Shown here: positions 1 to 6,166 of the stretch, piece after piece | Numbering within the stretch: position 1 is the stretch's first letter | Layout of the letters: the number at the start of each line of letters is the position of its first letter | DNA from: Methanosphaera sp. rholeuAM130 | GTDB lineage: Archaea > Methanobacteriota > Methanobacteria > Methanobacteriales > Methanobacteriaceae | Reading direction: 5' to 3' | DNA length: 8,647 nt | NCBI GenBank assembly: GCA_003266065.1 | Contig: MUZY01000033.1 | Span: forward strand, 1,431-10,077 | Position numbers and translations under genes: made by a program | The notes under the pieces: generated by a model | Database searches by the model: none | Told to the model about the DNA's origin: nothing | Seen by the model: the letters and a program-made list of their open reading frames with translations, nothing else

Positions 1-1
1 T

Positions 2-493
2 AAAAACTGGGGAGGAGACTTTACAAGTCCATGGCTATGGATATCCTCATGTAATCTGACAAGCCTAATAACAGGCAAGAAACTAAACAATTCAGCCTTT
101 GAAGCCGGTGGCGGACGACCAAAAGCATTCGGCATAGAAATACCGCGTAAACTGCTTATCGGATTTTACCATGAAGGAACAATGTACGAGTATAACTTTG
201 CCAGATTCTGGAACATGGTAAAGATAGACTTCGACTTTAAGGAAGGAGAAGAAATACATACATGGACAGTCAACGCTTCAAACAAGAATTCATACATGGA
301 ACTGGTACTGCACTGCAGACGCGACGAGATGCTGCTTATCAACTATGAAGCACCAACAGGTCTAAAGTTACACAACAGGCTATGGAACGGCGGAACAGGT
401 TACGGTGAATTAAAGCTTTATAAAAAGGATGGAACACTAATAGATCATGTTAAACTTGAAAATACCGGCTGTGAATACGGAGAATACTGTTAA
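2..493 (+). CDS. Tocopherol-cyclase-like protein, 3' part (5' end outside window)
   Basis: The reading frame is open from base 2 to a TAA stop at 491-493, giving 163 residues of a protein whose start lies before the window. The visible part begins KNWGGDFTSPWLWIS, which resembles the tocopherol cyclase family (a Lys-Asn-Trp-Gly segment followed by a Trp-rich stretch with W-x-W-I/V). Later come YEYNFARFW, a strand with LINYEAPTG, GYGELKLYKKDG and a terminal ENTGCEYG. The last resembles the family's end, where an aliphatic-Glu-x-Gly-Gly sequence is usual. The plant enzymes close the chroman ring of tocopherol, but microbial members are of unknown function and a methanogen is not expected to make tocopherol. 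A soluble lipocalin-like beta barrel that binds a lipid or prenyl compound is an inference. An in-frame ATG at 182 is internal and not the start. The YjdI-type gene follows 28 nt downstream and may be co-transcribed. Confidence 0.68.
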   Translation, partial: KNWGGDFTSPWLWISSCNLTSLITGKKLNNSAFEAGGGRPKAFGIEIPRKLLIGFYHEGTMYEYNFARFWNMVKIDFDFKEGEEIHTWTVNASNKNSYMELVLHCRRDEMLLINYEAPTGLKLHNRLWNGGTGYGELKLYKKDGTLIDHVKLENTGCEYGEYC

Positions 494-510
494 CTGCTGT
501 TAAAATATAT

Positions 511-517
511 GAGGTGA
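511..517 (+). promoter_or_regulatory. Shine-Dalgarno site of the YjdI-type gene
   Basis: GAGGTGA lies four bases before the ATG at 522. It is a full match to the archaeal 16S 3' tail (complement GGAGGTGAT) and fixes the start of the following gene. Confidence 0.8.
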
Positions 518-521
518 TACA

Positions 522-761
522 ATGTCAAATAAGGAAAAACTAATATCAATGGGGTATAAATCATATGAAAATGATGAAATCATAGTATACTGGAATCCAA
601 AATTATGCCAACATGCAACCGAATGTATTAGGGGAAACGCTAAAGTCTTCGACTATGAAAGAAGACCCTGGATTGACTTATCATATGCCCCTGCAAAAGA
701 AATCGCCGATATAATAGATAGATGTCCATCAGGTGCTCTCAAATATGAATATAAGGATTGA
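522..761 (+). CDS. YjdI-type mono-cluster iron-sulfur protein (Fer4_19)
   Basis: This small protein of 79 residues has the usual full length of the Fer4_19/YjdI family. The family pattern is complete: IIVYWNP then C29-Q-H31, C35-IRGNAKVF, RRPWI at 47-51, and CPSGAL at 68-73. Cys29, Cys35 and Cys68 are the visible thiols for one iron-sulfur cluster. Members are cytosolic, and their electron-transfer or cluster-carrier role has not been clearly defined. A strong Shine-Dalgarno lies just upstream. The gene follows the tocopherol-cyclase-like gene at short distance in the same direction, so a shared transcript is likely but not shown. Inverted heptamers and a T-run follow the stop. The family assignment is firm; the function is not known. 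Confidence 0.9.
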   Translation: MSNKEKLISMGYKSYENDEIIVYWNPKLCQHATECIRGNAKVFDYERRPWIDLSYAPAKEIADIIDRCPSGALKYEYKD

Positions 762-770
762 AATTGTAAA

Positions 771-845
771 AGGTTATACTAATATATTCATGAAAGGATA
801 ACGATAGAAAAATCTACAATATAGTATAACCTATTATACTCTTTT
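771..845 (+). repeat. Inverted repeat with three TTATACT half-sites, then T-run
   Basis: AGGTTATACTA (771-781) and its exact reverse complement (822-832) form an 11-bp inverted repeat around a 40-nt spacer. The heptamer TTATACT occurs at 774-780, inverted at 823-829, and direct again at 834-840. The last two form a 7-4-7 palindrome. A T5 run (843-847) follows directly, so this may be the transcription end of the upstream genes. The short palindrome could also be an operator for the ABC module. A further AGTATAA lies at 980-986, just before the permease start. The rest of the 762-989 gap is A/T-rich with no gene. Confidence 0.5.
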
Positions 846-938
846 TACATACATCATTAACAATTAATAATAAAAATATTTTTCTCAGTACCATCCCATT
901 CTTCTGAAACATTAAATATCCATAAAGATAATGAAAAT

Positions 939-961
939 TTTTATAATATTCTTTATATATA
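939..961 (+). promoter_or_regulatory. TATA-like promoter region of the ABC module
   Basis: Two archaeal TATA-like blocks lie here, TTTATAATAT (about 940-949) and TTTATATATA (952-961). The first would place transcription start near 965-972, leaving a short leader that still contains the Shine-Dalgarno at 978-981 (GGAG, eight bases before the ATG). The second would put the start so close to the gene that the ribosome site would be lost, so the first is preferred. This is inferred from position only. Confidence 0.4.
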
Positions 962-989
962 TTTACATATTAACAATGGAGTATAACAT

Positions 990-2117
990 ATGAACTATTT
1001 TAAATTAATACTAAAAAATCCATTTCGAAATAAGACTCGAAGTACTCTAGCCATAACAGGCATAGCAATTGGAATTGCTACAATTGTAGCGTTGGGATTA
1101 ATAACCGCTTCACTTGAAGACTCCACAGAAACAACATTAAAGGATGGATCTGCCGAAATAACAGCCACTAAGATTGGTACTGCAATGGGTTCATCAGGTA
1201 CTCTTAATGAAAGTTACGTGGACGAGCTGGCAAAAATTGACGGTGTTGAAAAAACAGCCGGGATGCTTGAGACAACAATTGTAGATACATCAGATACCGA
1301 TACTCCAAATAATTTCGGTTATACCTTATACGGGGCAAATGCTGATGATTTGGACATTGTCGGCATAAGTAATGTCAACGGCAGTATCTATAATGAAGAT
1401 TCCAATGAACTGATTGTTGGAAAAAGTCTTGCAGATGAAAAAAATTTCACCATAGGTGATACTGTAGACGTATACGGAAATGAATATAAAATAACGGGTA
1501 TCTATGAGACCGGATCCATGTTTTATGACTCATCAATGTATACAAGTCTTAAGCGACTACAGAACATAACAGACAATGAAGGAGACATATCCACCATTTC
1601 TATTAAAATCAAGAAAGATGCAAATCTGACAACGGTAAACGATAAAATTAAAACAGAATACAACAACACATTAAGTACTATTACAACGGAGGAAATGGCT
1701 AAAACAATTGATGATACTCTGGGAATGATTAACTCTGCGACAACCGCCATTGAAGCTTTGGCAATTATCATCGGTGGTCTCGGTGTTATAAATACCATGA
1801 TGATGACGGTTTTTGAAAGAACACGTGAGATAGGTGTGCTTAAATCAGTAGGTTGGACTAAAAAGAGAATTCTTTCAATGATAATGGGTGAATCCATAGT
1901 TCTTACGATAATATCCGGTATAATTGGTTCCATTCTGGGAGTATTGGCTATAGCCATATTATCCAAACTTGGCGGTGATGAACTGACATTGGTATTTAAT
2001 ATAAACATCTTCATGAAGGCATTTGCCGTAGCATTGACTGTGGGAATTATTGGTGGTTTATATCCGGCCATTAAGGCTTCAAGATTATCACCGACGGAAG
2101 CGTTAAGATATGAATAG
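990..2117 (+). CDS. ABC transporter permease, MacB/FtsX type
   Basis: This is a membrane subunit of 375 residues, full length for an archaeal or Gram-positive MacB-like permease. An N-terminal membrane helix (about 18-40) follows the basic LILKNPFRNKTRSTL segment. An extracytoplasmic MacB_PCD domain spans about 44-235. Three C-terminal helices sit at about 248-272, 300-325 and 340-358. The FtsX core signature is clear: GGLGVINTMMMTVFERTREIG (262-282) with the coupling segment LKSVGWTKKRIL, and a closing YPAIKASRLSPTEALRYE. Such permeases act as mechanotransducers or exporters of peptides, lipids or drugs together with a LolD-type ATPase, which is the next gene, 12 nt downstream. No adaptor gene (MacA type) is present in the window, which fits an organism without an outer membrane. 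The substrate cannot be told from sequence. A GGAG site lies eight bases before the ATG. Confidence 0.92.
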   Translation: MNYFKLILKNPFRNKTRSTLAITGIAIGIATIVALGLITASLEDSTETTLKDGSAEITATKIGTAMGSSGTLNESYVDELAKIDGVEKTAGMLETTIVDTSDTDTPNNFGYTLYGANADDLDIVGISNVNGSIYNEDSNELIVGKSLADEKNFTIGDTVDVYGNEYKITGIYETGSMFYDSSMYTSLKRLQNITDNEGDISTISIKIKKDANLTTVNDKIKTEYNNTLSTITTEEMAKTIDDTLGMINSATTAIEALAIIIGGLGVINTMMMTVFERTREIGVLKSVGWTKKRILSMIMGESIVLTIISGIIGSILGVLAIAILSKLGGDELTLVFNINIFMKAFAVALTVGIIGGLYPAIKASRLSPTEALRYE

Positions 2118-2129
2118 GGAGTTTTTTCC

Positions 2130-3194
2130 ATGTCAAATATTGTAAGTATCAGAGACTTAAAGAAATTCTATGATAACGGTGAAACAAAAGCATTAAACGG
2201 AATAAATCTGGATATTGAAAGAGGTGAATTCGTATCCATAATCGGACCATCAGGTAGTGGAAAATCTACTCTCCTCAATATGATAGGTGCATTGGATACA
2301 CCCGACAGCGGCAGCATTATAGTAGATGGCATTGACCTGAACAATCCCAAAGAGAATCTGTCAAAGTTTCGAAGCCAAAAGATCGGATTCATATTCCAGT
2401 TACACAACCTCATCCCAAATCTCAGCGTACTTGATAATGTACAGATACCATTAGTTGCCAAGCACATGAGAATTAATAAAAGTAACGAAAATAAGGCAAT
2501 AGAGTTACTTAAAAGTGTAGGATTAGAGGATAAGATTCATCAAAATCCGTCAAAGATGTCCGGTGGACAAAGACAACGGGTAGCGATTGCAAGAGCATTG
2601 GTAAATGATCCTTCGATAATAATAGCCGATGAACCTACAGGTGCATTGGACACTAAGACCGGTCAGAGAATTATGGATTTACTGAAAAAATTGCATGAAG
2701 AACATAACGTCACATTGATAGTGGTTACTCATGATCCTACCATTGCCAATCAGGCCGATAGAATAATAACCGTACGCGATGGACAAATCATTGATACAAA
2801 TGAGGATATTATTAATGATTCCGGATTTACTGCTCAAAAAAATAATAATGATAGATTAAATGGTGAAACTGTAAGTGACACCAATCTGGACTTTGTAGAT
2901 TACGTGACAAAAGAGGATAGTATTGGATGCAACGTTCCAAGAAAAATTGTCATCAAAATGGACAACAAGAAAATGCAATTATTTATCAAGCCATTAACAA
3001 GCAATCAGATAAGAACTGCCAGATTAAATGAGGAAAAGGGAATGTCTACCTTTCAGGAGAATATCGTACATATGGCATCATACAGTTTAAACGGTAAACA
3101 AATACCATTAGAAGTTGTCCAGACCAAAATACCCGCAGGAGTAGTTGACAAGATATCCGACAGGGTTATCAGATACAGTTTATATGGAGAGTAA
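2130..3194 (+). CDS. ABC transporter ATP-binding protein (LolD/MacB type) with extra C-terminal domain
   Basis: This is the ATPase partner of the permease just upstream, with a Shine-Dalgarno (AGGGAG, 2116-2121) overlapping the permease stop. The nucleotide-binding domain is complete: Walker A GPSGSGKST (39-47), Q-loop Gln90, signature MSGGQRQR (143-150, Met in place of the usual Leu), Walker B IIIADEP (163-169), GALD D-loop and switch His201. Family members usually end near residue 220-235. This one is 354 residues, with an Asn/Asp-rich linker (about 222-255) and a further domain at about 256-354 (KIVIKMDNKKMQLFIKPLT, then NIVHMASYSLNGKQIPLEVV). I do not recognise that domain from a named ABC family. 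Its layout weakly recalls phage tail assembly chaperone-like proteins. The ATPase assignment is certain; the role of the extension is unknown. Confidence 0.93.
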   Translation: MSNIVSIRDLKKFYDNGETKALNGINLDIERGEFVSIIGPSGSGKSTLLNMIGALDTPDSGSIIVDGIDLNNPKENLSKFRSQKIGFIFQLHNLIPNLSVLDNVQIPLVAKHMRINKSNENKAIELLKSVGLEDKIHQNPSKMSGGQRQRVAIARALVNDPSIIIADEPTGALDTKTGQRIMDLLKKLHEEHNVTLIVVTHDPTIANQADRIITVRDGQIIDTNEDIINDSGFTAQKNNNDRLNGETVSDTNLDFVDYVTKEDSIGCNVPRKIVIKMDNKKMQLFIKPLTSNQIRTARLNEEKGMSTFQENIVHMASYSLNGKQIPLEVVQTKIPAGVVDKISDRVIRYSLYGE

Positions 3195-3220
3195 ATAGAA
3201 AGATTTACTCTGCATTCTTT
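3188..3220 (+). terminator. Hairpin terminator overlapping the ATPase stop codon
   Basis: AGAGTAAAT (3188-3196) pairs perfectly with ATTTACTCT (3203-3211) around a six-base loop, AGAAAG. A T-rich tail follows (ATTCTTTTATT). The stem contains the TAA stop of the ATPase gene at 3192-3194. It closes the ABC unit against the convergent nitroreductase gene. Confidence 0.65.
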
Positions 3221-3225
3221 TATTG

Positions 3226-3243
3226 AAAATAAAATTAAAAAGT
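3226..3243 (-). terminator. T-rich terminator of the nitroreductase gene
   Basis: On the minus strand the bases just after the stop (3253-3255) read T5 then AATTTTATTTTC. Archaeal transcription commonly ends at such T-runs without a hairpin. No strong stem is seen on this strand. Confidence 0.4.
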
Positions 3244-3252
3244 CAAATTATC

Positions 3253-4053
3253 CTATTTATATGTAAACTTAATCTTGTTATGTGGTCTTGTTCTTATGTA
3301 CTTTACTCTAGGTATTCCTATTGCAAATGCCAAACACATATGCTTGTCAGAGTCTATTTCCGGGAAATATTCCATTAGCCTATCATGATCAATCTCATCT
3401 GACATCGAAATAAACAGTGAATAAAATCCACCCAAACCAAGTGTATATGCCAGTAATTCCAGTCTTGTCATGGCTATAGTTGCATCGGCATAGTTTTGTG
3501 AAAATACCAGCAGTAACTGTTGAGCCTCCCATAACAATGGATGTCTTTTAGGATTTCTGTTTTCATCACGTAAATATTCACCCACCTGCTTAATTCTGTC
3601 GAATTCATTCTCCTTGGCTTTTATGATACTATAGACATGATTTATAAATTCATCCATATTATCTTCAATTAATACAAATTCCACATCCTGTATATTTTGT
3701 CTATTGGGACTGTAATAAGCAGCTTCACTTAACATTTCAAATGTTTTATGAGAAATTTTTTCATCCTTAAACCACCTGCAGGAGCGTCTTTGCTTATAGA
3801 ATTGAAGCAAATCATCATAACTTACTGGAAGATTATCCGGATTATATGATTCTACTCTCTCCGGCTGATTGGAATAAGCATTTATTTCAATTGCATTAAC
3901 GGGACATAATGTTGCACATTGTCCACAGTCAAAACAGTTACTTTCAACATCCACCGCTTTCTTATCAATTATTTCAATATTATCCCTTATACATACGCTT
4001 TTACATAATCCACATCCCATACATTTATCCATATTAATCGTTAAGTGTTTCAT
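3253..4053 (-). CDS. Ferredoxin-nitroreductase fusion (FMN oxidoreductase with 2[4Fe-4S] domain)
   Basis: This protein of 266 residues joins an N-terminal bacterial-type ferredoxin to a nitroreductase domain. The ferredoxin part (1-60) has two full cluster motifs, C11-x2-C14-x2-C17-x3-C21 and C40-x2-C43-x2-C46-x3-C50-P. The nitroreductase part (about 80-250) shows the FMN-contact segment RRSCRWF (89-95), SPNRQN (115-120), the central helix region around W175-EAQQLLLV, and the GLGGFYS loop (206-212). Fusions of this kind are common in anaerobes and methanogens. They are thought to pass electrons from ferredoxin through FMN to an unknown acceptor; the physiological substrate is not known. The start is set by AGGTGA (4058-4063 on this strand), four bases before the ATG. 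The gene is divergent from the XRE/ImmA gene and convergent with the ABC unit. Confidence 0.92.
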   Translation of the reverse strand: MKHLTINMDKCMGCGLCKSVCIRDNIEIIDKKAVDVESNCFDCGQCATLCPVNAIEINAYSNQPERVESYNPDNLPVSYDDLLQFYKQRRSCRWFKDEKISHKTFEMLSEAAYYSPNRQNIQDVEFVLIEDNMDEFINHVYSIIKAKENEFDRIKQVGEYLRDENRNPKRHPLLWEAQQLLLVFSQNYADATIAMTRLELLAYTLGLGGFYSLFISMSDEIDHDRLMEYFPEIDSDKHMCLAFAIGIPRVKYIRTRPHNKIKFTYK

Positions 4054-4110
4054 CCTTTCACCTATTTCCTGTCATAAAATACTTTCTGATAAAAATTATG
4101 TTGATCTGGA

Positions 4111-4118
4111 TTTATATA
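4111..4118 (-). promoter_or_regulatory. TATA box of the ferredoxin-nitroreductase gene
   Basis: Read on the minus strand this is TATATAAA, an almost ideal archaeal TATA box. It would start transcription near 4086-4092, giving a leader of about 35 bases that contains the AGGTGA ribosome site. It is inferred from sequence alone. Confidence 0.55.
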
Positions 4119-4134
4119 CTTAGTTATGGGTATT

Positions 4135-4150
4135 GTTAATGAATATTAAC
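4135..4150. repeat. Palindrome GTTAAT-N4-ATTAAC between divergent genes
   Basis: Six-base arms GTTAAT (4135-4140) and ATTAAC (4145-4150) flank GAAT. The site lies upstream of the TATA boxes of both divergent genes, which is a typical place for an operator. A/T-rich DNA yields such palindromes by chance, so the call is tentative. Confidence 0.35.
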
Positions 4151-4156
4151 GTTTGG

Positions 4157-4213
4157 ATATTTATTTATCAATTCCATTATAAAAAATAAATATTTTGAAA
4201 TACAAATAAATAT
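4157..4213. repeat. Three copies of AAATAAATAT upstream of the XRE/ImmA gene
   Basis: The ten-base word AAATAAATAT occurs at 4184-4193 and 4204-4213, exactly 20 bases (about two helical turns) apart. It also occurs inverted at 4157-4166. The last copy overlaps the probable TATA box (AAATATATAG, about 4208-4217) of the XRE-domain gene, so autoregulation is plausible. The low complexity of the region limits confidence. Confidence 0.4.
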
Positions 4214-4261
4214 ATAGATAACAAATAATTTTTCTTAAATCTTTTCTTGGGGATTATAACA

Positions 4262-5449
4262 ATGACAGAAAGCATAGAAATAAATCCGGAATGGATTATA
4301 TGGTCAAGAAAATCCTTGAACTATACCTTAGAAAGTGCAAGCAAAAAGCTTAAAATAAATGAATCAACATTGGCACAATGGGAAGAAACGGGAGTATTGA
4401 CCTATAAGAACATGAACAAACTGGCAAAGGTATACGATGTCAGTCCACTATTATTCTTAAACAATACCCCTCCACCGAAAATTGAACAATACGTTAAAGA
4501 CTATAGGACAATGAATGATAAACGTATAACATCCAGCCCGGAGATATTGAAGGAAATCAAACATGCAAAACGTAAACGAATGCTACTGCTTGAAATAGCA
4601 CAGAAGCTGGACAAGGACTTAACCTTCAAATACTATCAAAACGATACAAAAAGCAAGACAAAAATTGTGGACATCATCAGAAAATCATTGGACATCAATG
4701 CGGATAAATTAAACAATTATACAACAGATGACTGGATAAAGGAATTTGAATCATTGAACATACTGGTATTTAAATTCTACAATATCAAACCCGAAGACAT
4801 CAATGGATATGCATTCAACAACCAATACCTGCCAATCATTGGTATAAACAATCGAAACTCTGAAATCGAAAAGATATACTCATTATTCAATGAATATGCA
4901 CATCTTTTAATCAGTAAGGACGGTATCAGTGGAGATTACAATACGGAAAAGGATGAAAGACTATGCAATGCCATAGCCTCAGAGATAATGCTACCCGAGA
5001 AGGAAATCAAAAAGATTAGAATAGCCAACATCAATAGTGTCATCAGAATAGTGTCAACAAGGTATAACGTCAACATGGAAACTGTATTATATAGATTAAG
5101 AAACCTTAACCTTTTAACTGATGAGGAACTGGAAGAACAATTGAACAAAAGAGTATTCAATTCTGATGAAGAGCCAGAGGATGAATCAGAATATGACAGT
5201 CAGGCTGAACTGTTAATCGACAATACAACCATGGTTAAAAAGTCAACCGATAAAAATAAAAATACTCAAAAAAGATTAAAGACGCTTGCATCTAGAAACA
5301 TTAATCAAAATGGACGATTATATACTCAAATTATACTTGAAGCATACGACAATAATATTATTAATGATTTGGACTTGTCCAATGAACTGGGAGTACCTCA
5401 TACGGTAATACCTTACCTGATTAAAAAAATAAGTGGGGTGAGAAGATGA
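4262..5449 (+). CDS. XRE-HTH / ImmA-IrrE (COG2856) protein with altered zinc motif, probable antitoxin or regulator
   Basis: The domain order is that of XRE-COG2856 proteins. A helix-turn-helix lies at about 10-66 (IIWSRKSLNYTLESASKKL, STLAQWEETGVLTY, LAKVYDVSPLLFL). An M78/ImmA-IrrE peptidase-like domain spans about 160-290, an acidic linker about 285-330, and a small helical tail about 338-390. The tail (GRLYTQIILEAYDNNIINDLDLSNELGV) is the one usually found in this class. ImmA peptidases have His-Glu-x-x-His; here the sequence is N210-E-Y-A-H214, so the first zinc ligand is replaced by Asn (codon AAT at 4889-4891). The downstream CNAIASEIMLPE segment, which supplies the third ligand, is kept. 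The protein may have lost protease activity or use Asn as a weak ligand. The start at ATG 4262 is chosen because GGGGAT (4249-4254) lies seven bases upstream; an in-frame TTG at 4247 overlaps that site. The gene overlaps the PIN gene by 4 nt. Confidence 0.85.
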   Translation: MTESIEINPEWIIWSRKSLNYTLESASKKLKINESTLAQWEETGVLTYKNMNKLAKVYDVSPLLFLNNTPPPKIEQYVKDYRTMNDKRITSSPEILKEIKHAKRKRMLLLEIAQKLDKDLTFKYYQNDTKSKTKIVDIIRKSLDINADKLNNYTTDDWIKEFESLNILVFKFYNIKPEDINGYAFNNQYLPIIGINNRNSEIEKIYSLFNEYAHLLISKDGISGDYNTEKDERLCNAIASEIMLPEKEIKKIRIANINSVIRIVSTRYNVNMETVLYRLRNLNLLTDEELEEQLNKRVFNSDEEPEDESEYDSQAELLIDNTTMVKKSTDKNKNTQKRLKTLASRNINQNGRLYTQIILEAYDNNIINDLDLSNELGVPHTVIPYLIKKISGVRR

Positions 5450-5991
5450 ACAATGCCAAATACCTGTTGGATACCAACATTTTCGTCAGATTCCAGAAAG
5501 GTGAAGAGTATGATAAGGATTGTTTTCCCACACATTACAATAACTTCCTGAAATTATTGGATGATGGTATAGCCATTTCCATTGACAAAGTTAAGGATGA
5601 ACTTGATGATGAATACTTCTGTGTTGAATATGAGGATATCTTCAAGGAAAGTATCACGAATGAAATAACACAAACCTACAATACATTAAGGGTAAAAATA
5701 CCCGATTACTTTGAAAATGTGACGATTGAAAATCCATTTGATGCGGATCAATACATTCTAACCTACGCATACCATCATGATTTATGTATAGTAACACAGG
5801 ACGAATACTTATCCACATCAAATATTAATAACACAATTAAACAGTATAACATTCCTACATTATGTGATATGTTGGGTGCAATATCCATAGACAACAAAGA
5901 CAAAAAAGAAAATATTGGCCAATATAAAGGTGGATTCGGTTGTATTTGTTTAACGGAATTAATTAGAATAGAAGAATTGATGAAAGATTAA
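5446..5991 (+). CDS. PIN-domain protein, DUF4411 family, probable toxin nuclease
   Basis: This protein of 181 residues is a PIN-fold nuclease candidate. The acidic residues expected for metal binding are in order: D9 in YLLDTN, E52 in VKDEL, D101 in NPFDADQYILTYA, and D119 in IVTQDEYL. The sequence CDMLGAISI (140-148) matches the place where DUF4411 proteins normally end. DUF4411 genes are typically found after XRE-COG2856 genes, as here, and the pair is predicted to be a type II toxin-antitoxin-like module in which the PIN protein cleaves RNA. That function is inferred, not shown for this protein. The ATG overlaps the upstream stop (ATGA), and GGGGTGA (5435-5441) serves as ribosome site, so translation is coupled. 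An extra tail (149-181) contains GQYKGGFGCICL, which I cannot place. Confidence 0.85.
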   Translation: MNNAKYLLDTNIFVRFQKGEEYDKDCFPTHYNNFLKLLDDGIAISIDKVKDELDDEYFCVEYEDIFKESITNEITQTYNTLRVKIPDYFENVTIENPFDADQYILTYAYHHDLCIVTQDEYLSTSNINNTIKQYNIPTLCDMLGAISIDNKDKKENIGQYKGGFGCICLTELIRIEELMKD

Positions 5992-6020
5992 TCATCTGCT
6001 CATATTTAATCGTGCGAATA

Positions 6021-6040
6021 CGTTATTTTTAAAAAATAAT
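6021..6040. terminator. Palindromic T/A run after the XRE-PIN unit
   Basis: TTATTTTT (6023-6030) and AAAAATAA (6032-6039) form a perfect palindrome around one base, 30 bases after the PIN stop. The T-run on the plus strand could end transcription of the pair. It has no G/C stem, so the call rests on the archaeal habit of stopping at T-runs. Confidence 0.4.
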
Positions 6041-6048
6041 TATAACAA

Positions 6049-6075
6049 AGTATATTATATACTAAATATAAAATA
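6049..6075 (+). promoter_or_regulatory. Promoter region of the GNAT gene with AGTATA-N3-TATACT palindrome
   Basis: The palindrome AGTATA-TTA-TATACT (6049-6063) is followed by the TATA-like AAATATAAAA (6064-6073). This would give a leader of about 70 bases. Just before the Shine-Dalgarno (AGGAGG, 6155-6160) there is an 11-base near-exact tandem repeat, CATCAACAAAC then CATCAACAAAG (6135-6156). The gap 5992-6166 holds no gene. Confidence 0.35.
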
Positions 6076-6166
6076 AGAATAGAATAACACTAATCTTTAA
6101 ACATTAAAATAAACAATAATATACATTACTAAAACATCAACAAACCATCAACAAAGGAGGATTACA

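Noticed and set aside
487..503. CTGTTAA direct repeat around the stop of the first gene
   Set aside because: Seven bases, two copies, in A/T-rich DNA; not distinguishable from chance.
1523..2131. Long open minus-strand frame opposite the ABC permease
   Set aside because: It lies fully antisense to a gene with clear MacB/FtsX motifs, has no ribosome site, and its translation shows only low-complexity hydrophobic runs.
2168..2467. Open minus-strand frame opposite the ATPase start
   Set aside because: It is a shadow of the Walker A region of a certain ABC ATPase, without a ribosome site or recognisable protein.
4247..4261. TTG start giving five extra residues on the XRE/ImmA protein
   Set aside because: The TTG overlaps the GGGGAT ribosome site; the ATG at 4262 has normal spacing.
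4936..5160. Open minus-strand frame within the XRE/ImmA gene
   Set aside because: Its serine run is the antisense of the acidic linker of the real protein; no independent support.
6135..6156. Two-copy 11-base tandem repeat as a possible CRISPR or regulatory array
   Set aside because: It has only two copies with no spacer; most likely a chance duplication in the leader of the GNAT gene.
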